Assembly (NCBI GenBank): GCA_944381625.1
Contig: CALWLW010000004.1
Coordinates: forward strand, 1 to 64,000
DNA length: 64,000 nucleotides
DNA from: an uncultured Lachnoclostridium sp.
Lineage (GTDB): Bacteria > Bacillota > Clostridia > Lachnospirales > Lachnospiraceae
Direction: 5' to 3'
Numbering within the stretch: position 1 is the first letter of the stretch; every line of letters begins with the position of its first letter. Of the stretch, positions 27,250 to 36,443 are shown piece by piece. Both the position numbers and the translations under genes were made by a program. Under the pieces are notes generated by a model. It worked only from the letters and a program-made list of their open reading frames with translations, searched no databases and was not told where the DNA came from.

Positions 27250-28737
27250 TCACACCAGCGGACGGCTTGCCTCGTACAGCCGCCGGTATTTTTCATAATA
27301 TTCCTGATATGCCTCATGCATCTCCTGCCTGGGCAGATAGGTATCCTTTTCTTTCAGCATCGTCCGGGCCGCTTCGCCCAGGTCTTTGTAGACGCCTGCG
27401 GCCACGCCGGCCAGCATGGCGCACCCGGCAGCTCCAGCCTCCGCGTTGCCCAGAGAGACGATGGGCAGGTTCAACATATCCGCTTTCATCTGCATCCACA
27501 CGGCGGACGCGGCTCCGCCTCCCGCTGCCCTGAGCTTCTGCGGCCGGATGCCCGCCTCCGCCAGACGTTCCATGTTCAGCATCATTTCATAGGTCACGCC
27601 TTCCATCATGGCCCGATACAGATCGGATGCGCTGTGGTCCAGCGTCAGTCCCACCACAGCTCCTTTGGAGCCACCGTCCATATAAGGCGTCCCTGCGCCG
27701 GCGAAGTGGGGCAGCACCAGGATGCCCGTGGGGCCGTCCTTCATCCCTTCCTCCAGGAGTTCATAGACGGAACGTCCCAGTTCCTTCGCCCGCCTTTTTT
27801 CTTCTTTCGCAAAATTGTTGATAAACCAGGACACCAGTGCACCGCCGCTGAAGGTGAAGGCGTAGGTCACATAATTTCCCGGTATGACATAGGGCACGAT
27901 GGCGTACCCGCCGTCATAGATCCTGCGGTCCTCCGGTATTCCTTCAAAGACCGGCGTGATGCATTCCACAGTTCCCGCCATATCCACGGCCCGGTCGGCT
28001 TTAAATACGCCGGACCCCACTGCGGCCGCCGCCTGGTCATGGCCGGCCGGCACCAGCAGAAGCCCTTCCGGCAGACCCAGCGCTTTCGCCATCTCCGGAC
28101 GGACCGTACCCGCCGGCGTCCCGCTTCTCACCGGCCTGGAGAAAAGGCCGCTGTCGATCCCCGCCGCCTGAAATACCTCCTGACTCCACTCCAGGGCCCG
28201 GATATCGAACCCCATGCTCCGGGTGGCCAGGGAATAGTCGATCACCGCGCTGCCGGTCAGCATATAGATGATATAGTCCTCCATCATCAGGATCCGTTTC
28301 GCCCGTCCAAACTGCTCCGGCCGGTGCTTCCTGATCCACATGAGTTTGGGCAGGCTGTACATGCTGTGGGGCGCCACCCCTGTGATCCGCTCCAGCTTCT
28401 CCCGGCCCAGGGCTGCCTCCAGCTCCCTGCATTCTTCGCTGCCTCTGGGATCGGTGTACAAAAGCACCGCCCGGATGGGGCGATCCTCCTCATCCAGCAG
28501 CACGCAGCTCTCCCCGAAACTGGTCACACCCAGCGCTTTTAAATCCGGGTAATGGCTGCCCGCATCCGCAAGAACCTCGCGGACCCCTTTCCAGATATCC
28601 TCCGCCATCACCTCATGCTCTCCGGTCTTCCTGGATACCGGGTAGTCCCGGTAGGTGCGATACAAATAATTGCCTTCCTCATCGTAGACAGTCACCTTGC
28701 ATCCGGTGCTGCCAATGTCAAGTCCCCCTAAGGCCAT
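27250..28737 (-). CDS. FGGY-family carbohydrate kinase (xylulokinase-like)
   Basis: A 495-residue sugar kinase of usual length. The N-terminal phosphate loop is GGLDIGSTGCKVTVYDEEGN; the catalytic Asp is in LLVPAGHDQAAAAVG; the C-terminal ATPase motif is KLRAAGGGAASAVWMQMKAD. FGGY enzymes phosphorylate ketoses or polyols in the cytoplasm. Next to an L-fucose-isomerase-like gene, the substrate is likely a keto-pentose or deoxy-ketohexose; it cannot be fixed by sequence. AAAGGAGG precedes the ATG. The gene lies 17 bases after the isomerase stop. Confidence 0.93.
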   Translation of the reverse strand: MALGGLDIGSTGCKVTVYDEEGNYLYRTYRDYPVSRKTGEHEVMAEDIWKGVREVLADAGSHYPDLKALGVTSFGESCVLLDEEDRPIRAVLLYTDPRGSEECRELEAALGREKLERITGVAPHSMYSLPKLMWIRKHRPEQFGRAKRILMMEDYIIYMLTGSAVIDYSLATRSMGFDIRALEWSQEVFQAAGIDSGLFSRPVRSGTPAGTVRPEMAKALGLPEGLLLVPAGHDQAAAAVGSGVFKADRAVDMAGTVECITPVFEGIPEDRRIYDGGYAIVPYVIPGNYVTYAFTFSGGALVSWFINNFAKEEKRRAKELGRSVYELLEEGMKDGPTGILVLPHFAGAGTPYMDGGSKGAVVGLTLDHSASDLYRAMMEGVTYEMMLNMERLAEAGIRPQKLRAAGGGAASAVWMQMKADMLNLPIVSLGNAEAGAAGCAMLAGVAAGVYKDLGEAARTMLKEKDTYLPRQEMHEAYQEYYEKYRRLYEASRPLV

Positions 28738-28754
28738 AGAATCCTCCTTTCCCT

Positions 28755-30149
28755 TCAGCCGTCGATGGATACCAGGTCGTAACCCAGATAATACCGGAAG
28801 GCTTCCTCCAGAATCCATTTCACATGCCCGTTGGCCACCGTCGTATGGTGCTTGAACCCGCCTCTGGCCAGTCTCAGCAGCTTGTTCTGAAGATCCGGGA
28901 TCCTGGCCACGCCGCCGCATCCAAAATATCCGTCCTCAATCTCATCATCCGTAAATTCCCCTTCGCTCACATAGATGGTCAGCTTTCCGTTTTCCGTCTT
29001 GCAGTTGGAAAATGTCATGGGGAACGCTCCGATCCTGCCTTCATTCACTCCCCAGCCGCTGCCCGGATCGTCCTTGTCAAACATTTTGTGGGAGCCCACC
29101 GTGCCTCTGGCGGCCATGAGCTTCTGTGCCGTGGAGCCGCAGTGGAACAGGATCACTTTATCCGGGTCGTCCCCATAATTGTTGTTCCAGTCCAGGCAGG
29201 CCGCCGGTCCCTCCGTAGCCAGCTGCAGCGCCCGCATGGTGACTGCGGAACACATGTCGATCTCGCAGGAAGCCGTGATCCCCCGGTCGTTCAGTTCGCT
29301 TAACAGCACGCACGGACAGACTCGCAGATAGGTCTCCATCTCGTTCCAGCACCGCAGGGCGATGGCGTCCAGATGATACGTCTCTATGTACTCGTCGATC
29401 ACCACGCTGATCTTCGCCAGCATGAGCTTCTTCTCCTCCGGCACCTTTGAGAAATCCGTATAGTTTTCCAGCCGCTCTTTTTTCGCCAGGACGGCGCTGT
29501 CCTGATCGTCCTTCGCCCGCACCAGCTCGAACAGCTCGGACAGGTCGAAACACTCCACGTTGATACCGTGCCGCTGCAGGGTGATCTCATCGAAGCGGAC
29601 CGTCTTAAACGCCGTGGTTCTGGCTCCGATACAGCCGATGTTGAACCGTTTCATCCCATTCACCACCCGGCAGACTGCGGCAAAATCATGCAGATTCCGG
29701 GCGAAAGCCGGAGACAGGGGATGCACCACATGAGGCGCCATCACCGTATACGGCACCTGGTACTGTTCAAACACATCCGTCACCGAGAATTTCCCGCAGA
29801 AAGCATCCCTGCGGTGGGCAAAATCCATCTTTCCGATCTCATCGGGATAAGCCTGCATCAGGATCGGCACCCCCGCGTCCTGCAGCGCTGTGATCGCCCC
29901 ATTCTCATCGATGAATATAGGCTGACAGAGGATCACTCCGTCGTACTCCCCTTCATGGGATTTCAGCCAGCGGGCGTACAGCCGCCCCTCGTCCCTGGTC
30001 TCCACCGCCCCGTACCGGGTGGCGTCTTTATCCATGATCAGGTACTCGTAACCCGCGTCGGTCACGGCCTTCACCATATCTTCCCTGGCTCCTTCAATCA
30101 ACTCCGCCGGCATAAATCCCCGGTTCCCAAAATACAGCGCAAATCTCAT
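28755..30149 (-). CDS. L-fucose/L-arabinose isomerase family protein
   Basis: A 464-residue protein of the FucI/AraA-like fold. Recognisable segments are VILCQPIFIDENGAITAL, AIALRCWNEMETYLRVCPCV (Glu and surrounding metal-site region) and VILFHCGSTAQKLM. It converts an aldose to the ketose that the next kinase can phosphorylate. First gene of the operon; GGAGG lies before the ATG at 30149, and 11 upstream codons were trimmed. Members of this family are often annotated only as fucose isomerase-like, so the exact sugar stays open. Confidence 0.88.
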   Translation of the reverse strand: MRFALYFGNRGFMPAELIEGAREDMVKAVTDAGYEYLIMDKDATRYGAVETRDEGRLYARWLKSHEGEYDGVILCQPIFIDENGAITALQDAGVPILMQAYPDEIGKMDFAHRRDAFCGKFSVTDVFEQYQVPYTVMAPHVVHPLSPAFARNLHDFAAVCRVVNGMKRFNIGCIGARTTAFKTVRFDEITLQRHGINVECFDLSELFELVRAKDDQDSAVLAKKERLENYTDFSKVPEEKKLMLAKISVVIDEYIETYHLDAIALRCWNEMETYLRVCPCVLLSELNDRGITASCEIDMCSAVTMRALQLATEGPAACLDWNNNYGDDPDKVILFHCGSTAQKLMAARGTVGSHKMFDKDDPGSGWGVNEGRIGAFPMTFSNCKTENGKLTIYVSEGEFTDDEIEDGYFGCGGVARIPDLQNKLLRLARGGFKHHTTVANGHVKWILEEAFRYYLGYDLVSIDG

Positions 30150-30254
30150 CGCCGCTCCTCCTTTCTTTCCTGTCTCCATCATACCTGTCCGGGACGCTTT
30201 TGGATAGAGACTTTTATTCTGAAAACTGTAAATTTGTCCTGTTTTAAAAATATA

Positions 30255-30283
30255 TTTACCATATTTTAGTTCTCTGTTATACT
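30255..30283 (+). promoter_or_regulatory. Promoter of the AraC/PocR regulator
   Basis: TTTACC (30255-30260), 17 bp, TATACT (30278-30283) on the plus strand, just before AGAAGGAGG and the ATG at 30307. The sugar operon on the other strand starts at 30149, so both promoters share this 157-base region. Confidence 0.75.
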
Positions 30284-30306
30284 GAGTACCAGAAGGAGGA
30301 CGGAAT

Positions 30307-31197
30307 ATGATCGCAAACCTGAACCTGGAGGAGCTGAAAGCCCTGTTAAAAGATTTTCACCTGCTCACCGGCATCCGCATCGCAGTCTTCGACGAAGAGT
30401 ATGAGGAACTGGTGGCATGGCCGGACCAGCACTGCGCCTTCTGCGCCCGGATGCACAAAGATCCTGCCTGCCGCAAAAAATGCGAGGCCAGCAACCGCCG
30501 GTCCTTCGAACACTGCCGCAGAACCTCGGAGCTGATCGTGTACCACTGCCACGCAGGGCTGGTGGAAGCCGCCGCCCCGCTGATCGAGAACGGCCTGTTC
30601 ATCGGCTACGTCATGTTCGGGCAGATCACGGACCTTAAGAGCGACCAGGAGCTGGAAACCGTTCTTAGAAAAGCCTTCCGAGACAACGGCCTTGAGCCGG
30701 AAGAGCCGTTCTCCGCCTGTCTGCACATAGAAAAAAAGACCAGGGAGCAGATCCTGGCCTCCGCCAAGATCCTGGAAGCCTGTACCTTTTACGTGCTTCT
30801 GCGCCATCTCATGTCTGCCCGCAGGCAGAATTTCGCCCGGAACCTGGAATCCTATCTGTCAGAACATCTCCAGGAAGATCTGTCCGTGGAGCAGATCGCC
30901 CGGGATTTCGGCATCAGCCGCAGCCGCCTCTACGCGTCCTGCGACAAATACCTGGGCTGCGGCCTGGCTCATTATATCCGGAAGCTGCGCATGGAAAAGG
31001 CCCGCACCCTTCTTAAGGATACGGACCAGACCGTGAGCCGGATCGCCGCCCTGTGCGGCTTTTCCGACTATAATTATTTCTGCAGGATATTTAAAAAGGA
31101 AAACGGGCTCTCCGCGAAAAAGTACCGGGCGCTTTACGCCGGACAGCCCAGATCCTTCCCGTCCAGCACGCATTCCACCAGCCGGTCCTGTACGTAG
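30307..31197 (+). CDS. AraC-family regulator with PocR sensor domain
   Basis: A 296-residue activator. Residues about 5-165 form a PocR ligand-binding domain with its cysteine group (CAFCARMHKDPACRKKCEAS) and later YHCHAGLVEAAAPL. Two AraC helix-turn-helix units fill about 185-280 (LSVEQIARDFGISRSRLYAS and VSRIAALCGFSDYNYFCRIF). It is divergent from the isomerase-kinase-epimerase operon, which it most likely activates in response to a small metabolite. Its last 64 bases overlap the convergent NUDIX gene; the tail after YRALYAG is Ser/Pro/Arg-rich and probably unstructured. Confidence 0.92.
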   Translation: MIANLNLEELKALLKDFHLLTGIRIAVFDEEYEELVAWPDQHCAFCARMHKDPACRKKCEASNRRSFEHCRRTSELIVYHCHAGLVEAAAPLIENGLFIGYVMFGQITDLKSDQELETVLRKAFRDNGLEPEEPFSACLHIEKKTREQILASAKILEACTFYVLLRHLMSARRQNFARNLESYLSEHLQEDLSVEQIARDFGISRSRLYASCDKYLGCGLAHYIRKLRMEKARTLLKDTDQTVSRIAALCGFSDYNYFCRIFKKENGLSAKKYRALYAGQPRSFPSSTHSTSRSCT

Positions 31198-31619
31198 GTC
31201 ATCTTCAGGGAGAAAAACGGTACGTCCTTCGTCAGAAGATCCAGGAAGACCCGGTCGCCTTCCCACAGGCGCAGGTTTGTCACCTCCTCCTTGGGCACCC
31301 ACTCAAGGACGCCCTCGCTGCAGTCCTCCAGGAGTTCGCCGGTAAACGCATCCGCCGTGTACAGGCACATATACTCCGTGGGGCTTCCGTCGGAAGAGAA
31401 TGTGACGATTCCCCGGAATTTCCAGGAGGTGAGGGTCAGCCCCGTCTCCTCCTTCACCTCTCTTATCAGGCATTCCTCCGGGCTCTCTCCCGGTTCAAAA
31501 TGCCCGCCGATCCCGATCCATTTCCCTTCGTTGATATCATGCTCCTTTTTCACCCTGTGGAGCATCAGGTATTTCCCGTCCTGTTCCATATAGCACAGGG
31601 TCGTCATGGGACTCTTCAT
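31134..31619 (-). CDS. NUDIX hydrolase (8-oxo-dGTPase-like)
   Basis: A 161-residue hydrolase with a complete Nudix box, GGHFEPGESPEECLIREVKE followed by ETGL. The start MKSPMTTLCYMEQDGKYLML resembles clostridial MutT/YtkD proteins that clean oxidised nucleotides, but other nucleoside diphosphate substrates are possible. Its ATG overlaps the MATE stop as ATGA, so it is translated with that gene. Its 3' end overlaps the AraC gene on the other strand. Confidence 0.9.
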   Translation of the reverse strand: MKSPMTTLCYMEQDGKYLMLHRVKKEHDINEGKWIGIGGHFEPGESPEECLIREVKEETGLTLTSWKFRGIVTFSSDGSPTEYMCLYTADAFTGELLEDCSEGVLEWVPKEEVTNLRLWEGDRVFLDLLTKDVPFFSLKMTYVQDRLVECVLDGKDLGCPA

Positions 31620-33037
31620 CGGTTCACCTCCCCGGCCTTCCGGCTCCGTTTTTCATCGTTCCTTTGTCGCTGCCGGATTTTCGCGCTCTGCCGGTTCATA
31701 TGGATATAGTACGCCAGGCACATGAGGATGCCGAAGATCGTGGCCGCAGGCGCCGCCCAGCCGATGCGGGTCAGCGACGCGTCCGGCTGGATGCTCATCA
31801 GGTAGGACATGGGCAGCCTTACCAGGAAGGACTGGGCCAGGCCCTGGCACATGACGAAAAGGGAGCGAGAATGTCCGTTGAAATATCCCATGAAGCTGAA
31901 GGAGATGCTGGTCACCACCGCCTCGATGGCAAATCCTTTCAGATATTCAAACGACCGCAGGATCACCGCCGCGTCGCTGGTAAACAGAGCCGAGAGGACG
32001 TCCCCATGAAAATACGCCAGATACGCGATGACCACGCCGATCCCGGCTCCCATTCCCATGCCGTACTTCATGGCCTGCTTCGCCCGATCCTCCATGTGCG
32101 CGCCCACGTTCTGCGCCACAAACGACGACATGGACTGCATGATGGACGAGAGAATCAGCATGACAAACGACACGATCTTCTGCGCCACCCCGTAGCCGGA
32201 GGAAGCGTCCAGCCCCAGCCGGTTGATAAACGCGCACAGGGCCAGGAAGGTCAGGTTCGTCAGAAGTTCCTGCAGGGCCAGCGGCGCGCCCAGGCGCACG
32301 AATTTATGTATCTCACGGTTCGGCCTCACGTCGGACCGTTTCAGTGTAAACGGCAGTTTCTGCCTGCGGATGATCGCCAGGGACAGGATCACGCTCACCG
32401 CCTGGGCCGCGATGGTGGCGATGGCCGCTCCCGCCACGTTCATATGGAACACGGCCACCAGCAGAAGGTCTCCCACGATATTTACCACGCAGGCGATGGA
32501 AACGAAGATCAGCGGGAGGCGGGAATTGCCCATCCCCCGGAAAATACTGCTGATCACATTATAGGCCACCACAAAGACGATGCCTCCTCCGCAGATGCGG
32601 ATATACTGTACAGTCAGGTCCAGCGCCTCCGGCGGGGCCTGCATCAGCACGGCCAGCGGCCTGGCGAAGATCAGCAGCGCCGCCGTCAGGATCACTGCCA
32701 GCGCCAGGAAAAAACAGATTACGCCCCCGATGACTTTCCCTATCCTTTCAGGACGGTTTTCGCCCAGATAGCGGCCGATCAGCACCGTGACGCCCATGGC
32801 CAGTCCTGTGACGGTAAAGGTCACCAGATTGATCACATTGCTCCCCGTGGAAACGCCTGAGATCCCCGCGGTCGTCCCGAATTTTCCCACTACCAGAAGG
32901 TCCACCGCCCCGTACATGGCCTGGAGGATCAGCGCTCCCAGAATGGGGATCATAAATTTTGTCATCTTCACAGGGATGCTGCCCCTTGTGAAATCCTGCT
33001 GTTCATCCAGTGTCTTTCCCGACTGTTCTTTCTCCAT
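31616..33037 (-). CDS. MATE family efflux transporter
   Basis: A 473-residue carrier with about 12 membrane helices. The N-terminal segment IPVKMTKFMIPILGALILQA and GMGNSRLPLIFVSIACVVNI are typical of MATE exporters. AAAGGAG lies 8 bases before the ATG at 33037; the frame extends 23 codons upstream but without a good site. It follows spoIVB by 65 bases, in the place where Bacillus carries spo0A. It is only distantly like the MATE protein at 4604-5944. Confidence 0.92.
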   Translation of the reverse strand: MEKEQSGKTLDEQQDFTRGSIPVKMTKFMIPILGALILQAMYGAVDLLVVGKFGTTAGISGVSTGSNVINLVTFTVTGLAMGVTVLIGRYLGENRPERIGKVIGGVICFFLALAVILTAALLIFARPLAVLMQAPPEALDLTVQYIRICGGGIVFVVAYNVISSIFRGMGNSRLPLIFVSIACVVNIVGDLLLVAVFHMNVAGAAIATIAAQAVSVILSLAIIRRQKLPFTLKRSDVRPNREIHKFVRLGAPLALQELLTNLTFLALCAFINRLGLDASSGYGVAQKIVSFVMLILSSIMQSMSSFVAQNVGAHMEDRAKQAMKYGMGMGAGIGVVIAYLAYFHGDVLSALFTSDAAVILRSFEYLKGFAIEAVVTSISFSFMGYFNGHSRSLFVMCQGLAQSFLVRLPMSYLMSIQPDASLTRIGWAAPAATIFGILMCLAYYIHMNRQSAKIRQRQRNDEKRSRKAGEVNR

Positions 33038-33102
33038 ACGCGGTTCTCCTTTGTTCCGTTTCATTTCATTCTGTTCCATTATAATATGGTCCCGGAGGAA
33101 TG

Positions 33103-34215
33103 TCAAAGTGACGCGTCCAGCATGGTCTCCGCGAAGATCCCGTAGCCTCTCGCCGGATCGTTCACGAATACGTGGGTCACCGCCCCCACCAGCTTTCCGT
33201 TCTGAAGGATGGGCGATCCGGACATTCCCTGGATGATGCCGCCTGTCAGTTCCAGAAGCTCCGGGTCGGTCACCTGGAACACCATGCCCTTGTTCACATC
33301 GTTTTCATTCAGACGGATTTCCTGGATCTCTACCTCGTATTCCTTTAACTCACCGGACACAGAGCTTCGGATACAGGCTTTTCCGGGTACGATCTCCTGC
33401 TTGAACGCCACCTCCACCGGGGCGGTCTGTATCTGCTGCCGGATCTGGGAATCCGCCGTGCCGAAGATTCCGGCCGGCGTATTTTTCATGATACTGCCTC
33501 TCACATGGCGCGCGGAATAAGTAATCATGCCGCTGATCTCCCCCGGCTCTCCCTTCTCCCCTTTTACAATTTCCAGAATACTTGTATCGTAGAGAGAACC
33601 GCCGGAAACATCCAGCAGCTCTCCTGTATCCGTATCTGTGATCCCATGTCCCAGCGCCCCGAACTGCATATTCTCTGTCACGTATGTGAGCGTCCCGATA
33701 CCCTGGATATCATCCTTGACCCAGATCCCCAGTTTGTAATTCTCCTCCGTCTCCACGGCGCTGATGCGTACCTGGATCACCTCCGAGCCCCGCAGTACCT
33801 TCAGTATCATAATATCAGACTGACAGGCCTGTACGCATTCGATCAGTTCGTCCTTATCCTCAACCTGCCTGCCGTTGACGGCCAGAATGTAGTCCCCGGT
33901 CTGTACAATCTGGTAGGCCGGCTCATAGGTCAGTCCGTCCACCGACACCACCTCCCCGGTTCCCACCACATAGACTCCGTCCGTTTCCAGATAGATCCCC
34001 ACCGGAATCCCTCCCGGGATCACCCGCTGTTTCTGTACTGCCTGTACCGATACTTCCTTGATCCCCAGGTCCAGCGTCTGTTCCTCGCCTTCCCCCACGC
34101 GGATCACATCGGGAATCCTGCTGTTCACATACCACCTTCCATAAAACCAGAATAACAGAATCGACAGAATCAGGGCGGCGATCAAACATAAACGATAAAT
34201 TTTCAGACGGTTCAT
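33103..34215 (-). CDS. spoIVB: SpoIVB serine peptidase (sporulation sigma-K checkpoint)
   Basis: A 370-residue S55 peptidase. An N-terminal membrane anchor (about residues 7-26, LCLIAALILSILLFWFYG) is followed by a PDZ domain (about 100-165) and the protease domain with the catalytic His in FGALGHGITDTDTG and Ser in GIIQGMSGSPIL. In Bacillus it is made in the forespore and cleaves SpoIVFA to trigger pro-sigma-K processing. Its presence marks an endospore former. It follows recN, the order seen across Firmicutes. Confidence 0.95.
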   Translation of the reverse strand: MNRLKIYRLCLIAALILSILLFWFYGRWYVNSRIPDVIRVGEGEEQTLDLGIKEVSVQAVQKQRVIPGGIPVGIYLETDGVYVVGTGEVVSVDGLTYEPAYQIVQTGDYILAVNGRQVEDKDELIECVQACQSDIMILKVLRGSEVIQVRISAVETEENYKLGIWVKDDIQGIGTLTYVTENMQFGALGHGITDTDTGELLDVSGGSLYDTSILEIVKGEKGEPGEISGMITYSARHVRGSIMKNTPAGIFGTADSQIRQQIQTAPVEVAFKQEIVPGKACIRSSVSGELKEYEVEIQEIRLNENDVNKGMVFQVTDPELLELTGGIIQGMSGSPILQNGKLVGAVTHVFVNDPARGYGIFAETMLDASL

Positions 34216-34278
34216 GCAGCCACACCTTTCACACTTTTTCCTTAGTGTCTGCACAAAACCGTCTGAACTTACTTCCAA

Positions 34279-35964
34279 TTATTTCCTTTTATTTTTCAGC
34301 TGAAGGGCCAGCTTTCTCATCTCCCTGGCATTTTCCCTCACAGATTCTGTGATCCTCGCTCCTCCCAGGATGCGGGCCAGTTCTTCCGCCGCCTCTTCCT
34401 CGGAAAGCCTGCGGATCACCGTCTCGGTGCTTCCGTCCGCCGCATGTTTTTCAATACAGTAATGACTGTCGGCCATGGCCGCAAGCTGGGCCAGGTGGGT
34501 GATGCAGATCACCTGGCGGCTCTTCCCGATCAGCGCCAGCTTCTCTGACACTTTCTGGGCCGTCCTGCCGCTGATGCCGGTATCGATCTCGTCAAAGATC
34601 ACCGTACCGATGGCGTCCTGATCCGCCAGCACCGTCTTGATGGCCAGCATCACTCTGGACAGCTCGCCGCCGGAAGCGATCTTCCCCAGAGGCTTCAGAG
34701 GCTCCCCCGGATTGGTGGAGATCATGAATTCCACCTCGTCCGACCCTTCCGCCGTATACTGGCCGGTATCCCGGACCTCGATCCGGAAACGGACGTCCAG
34801 GAAGTTCAGTTCTTCCAGCTGCTCCTGCATGAGCCTTTCCAGTCTCTGCGCCTCTTCCTCCCGGACGGCATGCGCCTGCCGGCACAGCTCCTCCAGAGTC
34901 TTTTCCGCCTTCCGGCAGTCCTGTCTCAGTTTTGCCGTATATTCTTCAAAATGGATCAGGATATCCAGACGCTCCTGTTTTTCGGCCTGGTACGCCCGGA
35001 TCTCCGTAATTGTCTGTCCATATTTGGCCTTCAGATGGTTGATCCGGTTCAGTCGCTCCTCCGTATCCAGGAAATCCTGCTCGGAGAACTCCAGCCCGTC
35101 CATATAATCGGACAGCTCCCTGGAAAAATCGGCCAGCATGCCGTCGATCTGCTGGATCTGCTCCGCCAGGCTCTCAAGCTCTCCGTCGAAGCGCAGCGCC
35201 CCCAGTACTTCCCGGCAGGCCCGTCCGATCTGTTCGGACGCTGACCCATCCTCCCCTCCGCACAGGGCCTTTGCCGCGGACAGGGCTTCCAGGATCTTTT
35301 TCCCATTGACCATCCTGCGGTATTCCTGTTCCAGACGTTCGTCCTCGCCGTCCTCCAGCGCCGCGTCTTCTATCTCTGAGATCTCGAACTCCAAAAGTTC
35401 CTGCTCCCTGAGCCGCCCGTTCTCGTCCAGAGACGCCTGCTCCAGTTCCTTTTCCAGTTCCCTTAAGGCGCGGTACGCCTCCGAGATCCTGTCCTTTAAG
35501 GCCCCCAGCCTTCCGTGGGCATAGGCATCCAGGATCTCCTGATGCTTTTTCCGGTTCAGCAGGGACTGGTGTTCATGCTGTCCATGAATGTCGATGAGGA
35601 AGGAAGCTGCTTCTTTCAGCACCGCCGTGCTCACCGTCTCCCCGTTGATACGGCAGATGCTGCGGCTCCCGGAGATCTTCCGGGACAGGATCAGCTGTCC
35701 ATCCTCCGCAGGGATATCCATCCGCTGAAGCCACGCCAGAAGTTCCGGCCGGTCCGCCGTAAAGACCAGTTCGATCAGAGCCTGCCCGGCGTCTTCCCGG
35801 ATCATCTCTTTTGCCACACGTCCTCCCAACGCCATGGTGATGGAGCCAATGATAATGGATTTTCCGGCTCCCGTCTCTCCTGTCAATATGTTGAGCCCTT
35901 CGGTAAAATCAATCTCCGCCTCCCGGATCAGAGCGAGATTCTTCACATGTAAATGCTGCAGCAT
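34279..35964 (-). CDS. recN: DNA repair protein RecN
   Basis: A 561-residue SMC-like ATPase of normal RecN length. Walker A is ILTGETGAGKSIIIGSI near the N-terminus; a coiled-coil middle (about 150-370) is rich in Glu, Leu, Arg and Gln; the C-terminal half carries SGGELSRVMLAIK and VIFDEIDTGISGRTAQKVSE (Walker B). It gathers broken DNA ends for recombinational repair. It lies between argR and spoIVB. Confidence 0.97.
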   Translation of the reverse strand: MLQHLHVKNLALIREAEIDFTEGLNILTGETGAGKSIIIGSITMALGGRVAKEMIREDAGQALIELVFTADRPELLAWLQRMDIPAEDGQLILSRKISGSRSICRINGETVSTAVLKEAASFLIDIHGQHEHQSLLNRKKHQEILDAYAHGRLGALKDRISEAYRALRELEKELEQASLDENGRLREQELLEFEISEIEDAALEDGEDERLEQEYRRMVNGKKILEALSAAKALCGGEDGSASEQIGRACREVLGALRFDGELESLAEQIQQIDGMLADFSRELSDYMDGLEFSEQDFLDTEERLNRINHLKAKYGQTITEIRAYQAEKQERLDILIHFEEYTAKLRQDCRKAEKTLEELCRQAHAVREEEAQRLERLMQEQLEELNFLDVRFRIEVRDTGQYTAEGSDEVEFMISTNPGEPLKPLGKIASGGELSRVMLAIKTVLADQDAIGTVIFDEIDTGISGRTAQKVSEKLALIGKSRQVICITHLAQLAAMADSHYCIEKHAADGSTETVIRRLSEEEAAEELARILGGARITESVRENAREMRKLALQLKNKRK

Positions 35965-35974
35965 CCTGTCCCCT

Positions 35975-36427
35975 CTATCTCTTTATGATCTTTTTCAGTT
36001 CTCCCATCAGCGCCTTCGTCTCCTCCGACGTACGGATGACGCACATCACCGTATCGTCCCCGGCGATACAGCCCACAATCTCTTTCCAGCCCAGGTTGTC
36101 CATGGCCGCGCCCACGGCCATGGCCATCCCGGACACGGTCTTGATCACCAGGATATTCTGAGCGCAGTCCATGGAGACAAAAGCTTCCCGCAGGATGCCT
36201 TCATACTTTTCCGCCATCTGGTGTTCCTGGTGCTTCAGCAGCGCATATTTGTGCCTGCCTCCGTAGCCTGGCACTTTGGACAGCTTCAATTCCCGGATAT
36301 CCCTGGAGACCGTGGCCTGGGTCACTTCAAAGCCCTCCTGACGGAGCCTGTCCGCCAGCTCATCCTGCGTCTCGATGTCATACTGTTCGATCAATTCTAT
36401 GATCTTTTCCTGTCTTCCCCGTTTCAT
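35975..36427 (-). CDS. argR: Arginine repressor ArgR
   Basis: A 150-residue regulator with an N-terminal winged helix (RQEKIIELIEQYDIETQDEL; then VTQATVSRDIRELKLSKVPG) and a C-terminal hexamerisation/arginine-binding domain including GCIAGDDTVMCVIRT with its Asp pair. It represses arginine synthesis and activates catabolism when arginine is high. The position between nadK and recN is the conserved Firmicute one (ahrC). Confidence 0.96.
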   Translation of the reverse strand: MKRGRQEKIIELIEQYDIETQDELADRLRQEGFEVTQATVSRDIRELKLSKVPGYGGRHKYALLKHQEHQMAEKYEGILREAFVSMDCAQNILVIKTVSGMAMAVGAAMDNLGWKEIVGCIAGDDTVMCVIRTSEETKALMGELKKIIKR

Positions 36428-36443
36428 CTGTCTCTTCCTTTCG

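Noticed and set aside
27055..28542. 495-codon plus-strand open frame opposite the FGGY kinase and epimerase
   Set aside because: Antisense shadow with low-complexity Arg/His/Pro composition and crossing two real genes.
31664..32860. 398-codon plus-strand open frame opposite the MATE gene
   Set aside because: It is an antisense shadow of a GC-rich coding region: His/Arg/Gln/Asp-rich, no RBS, no recognisable domain.
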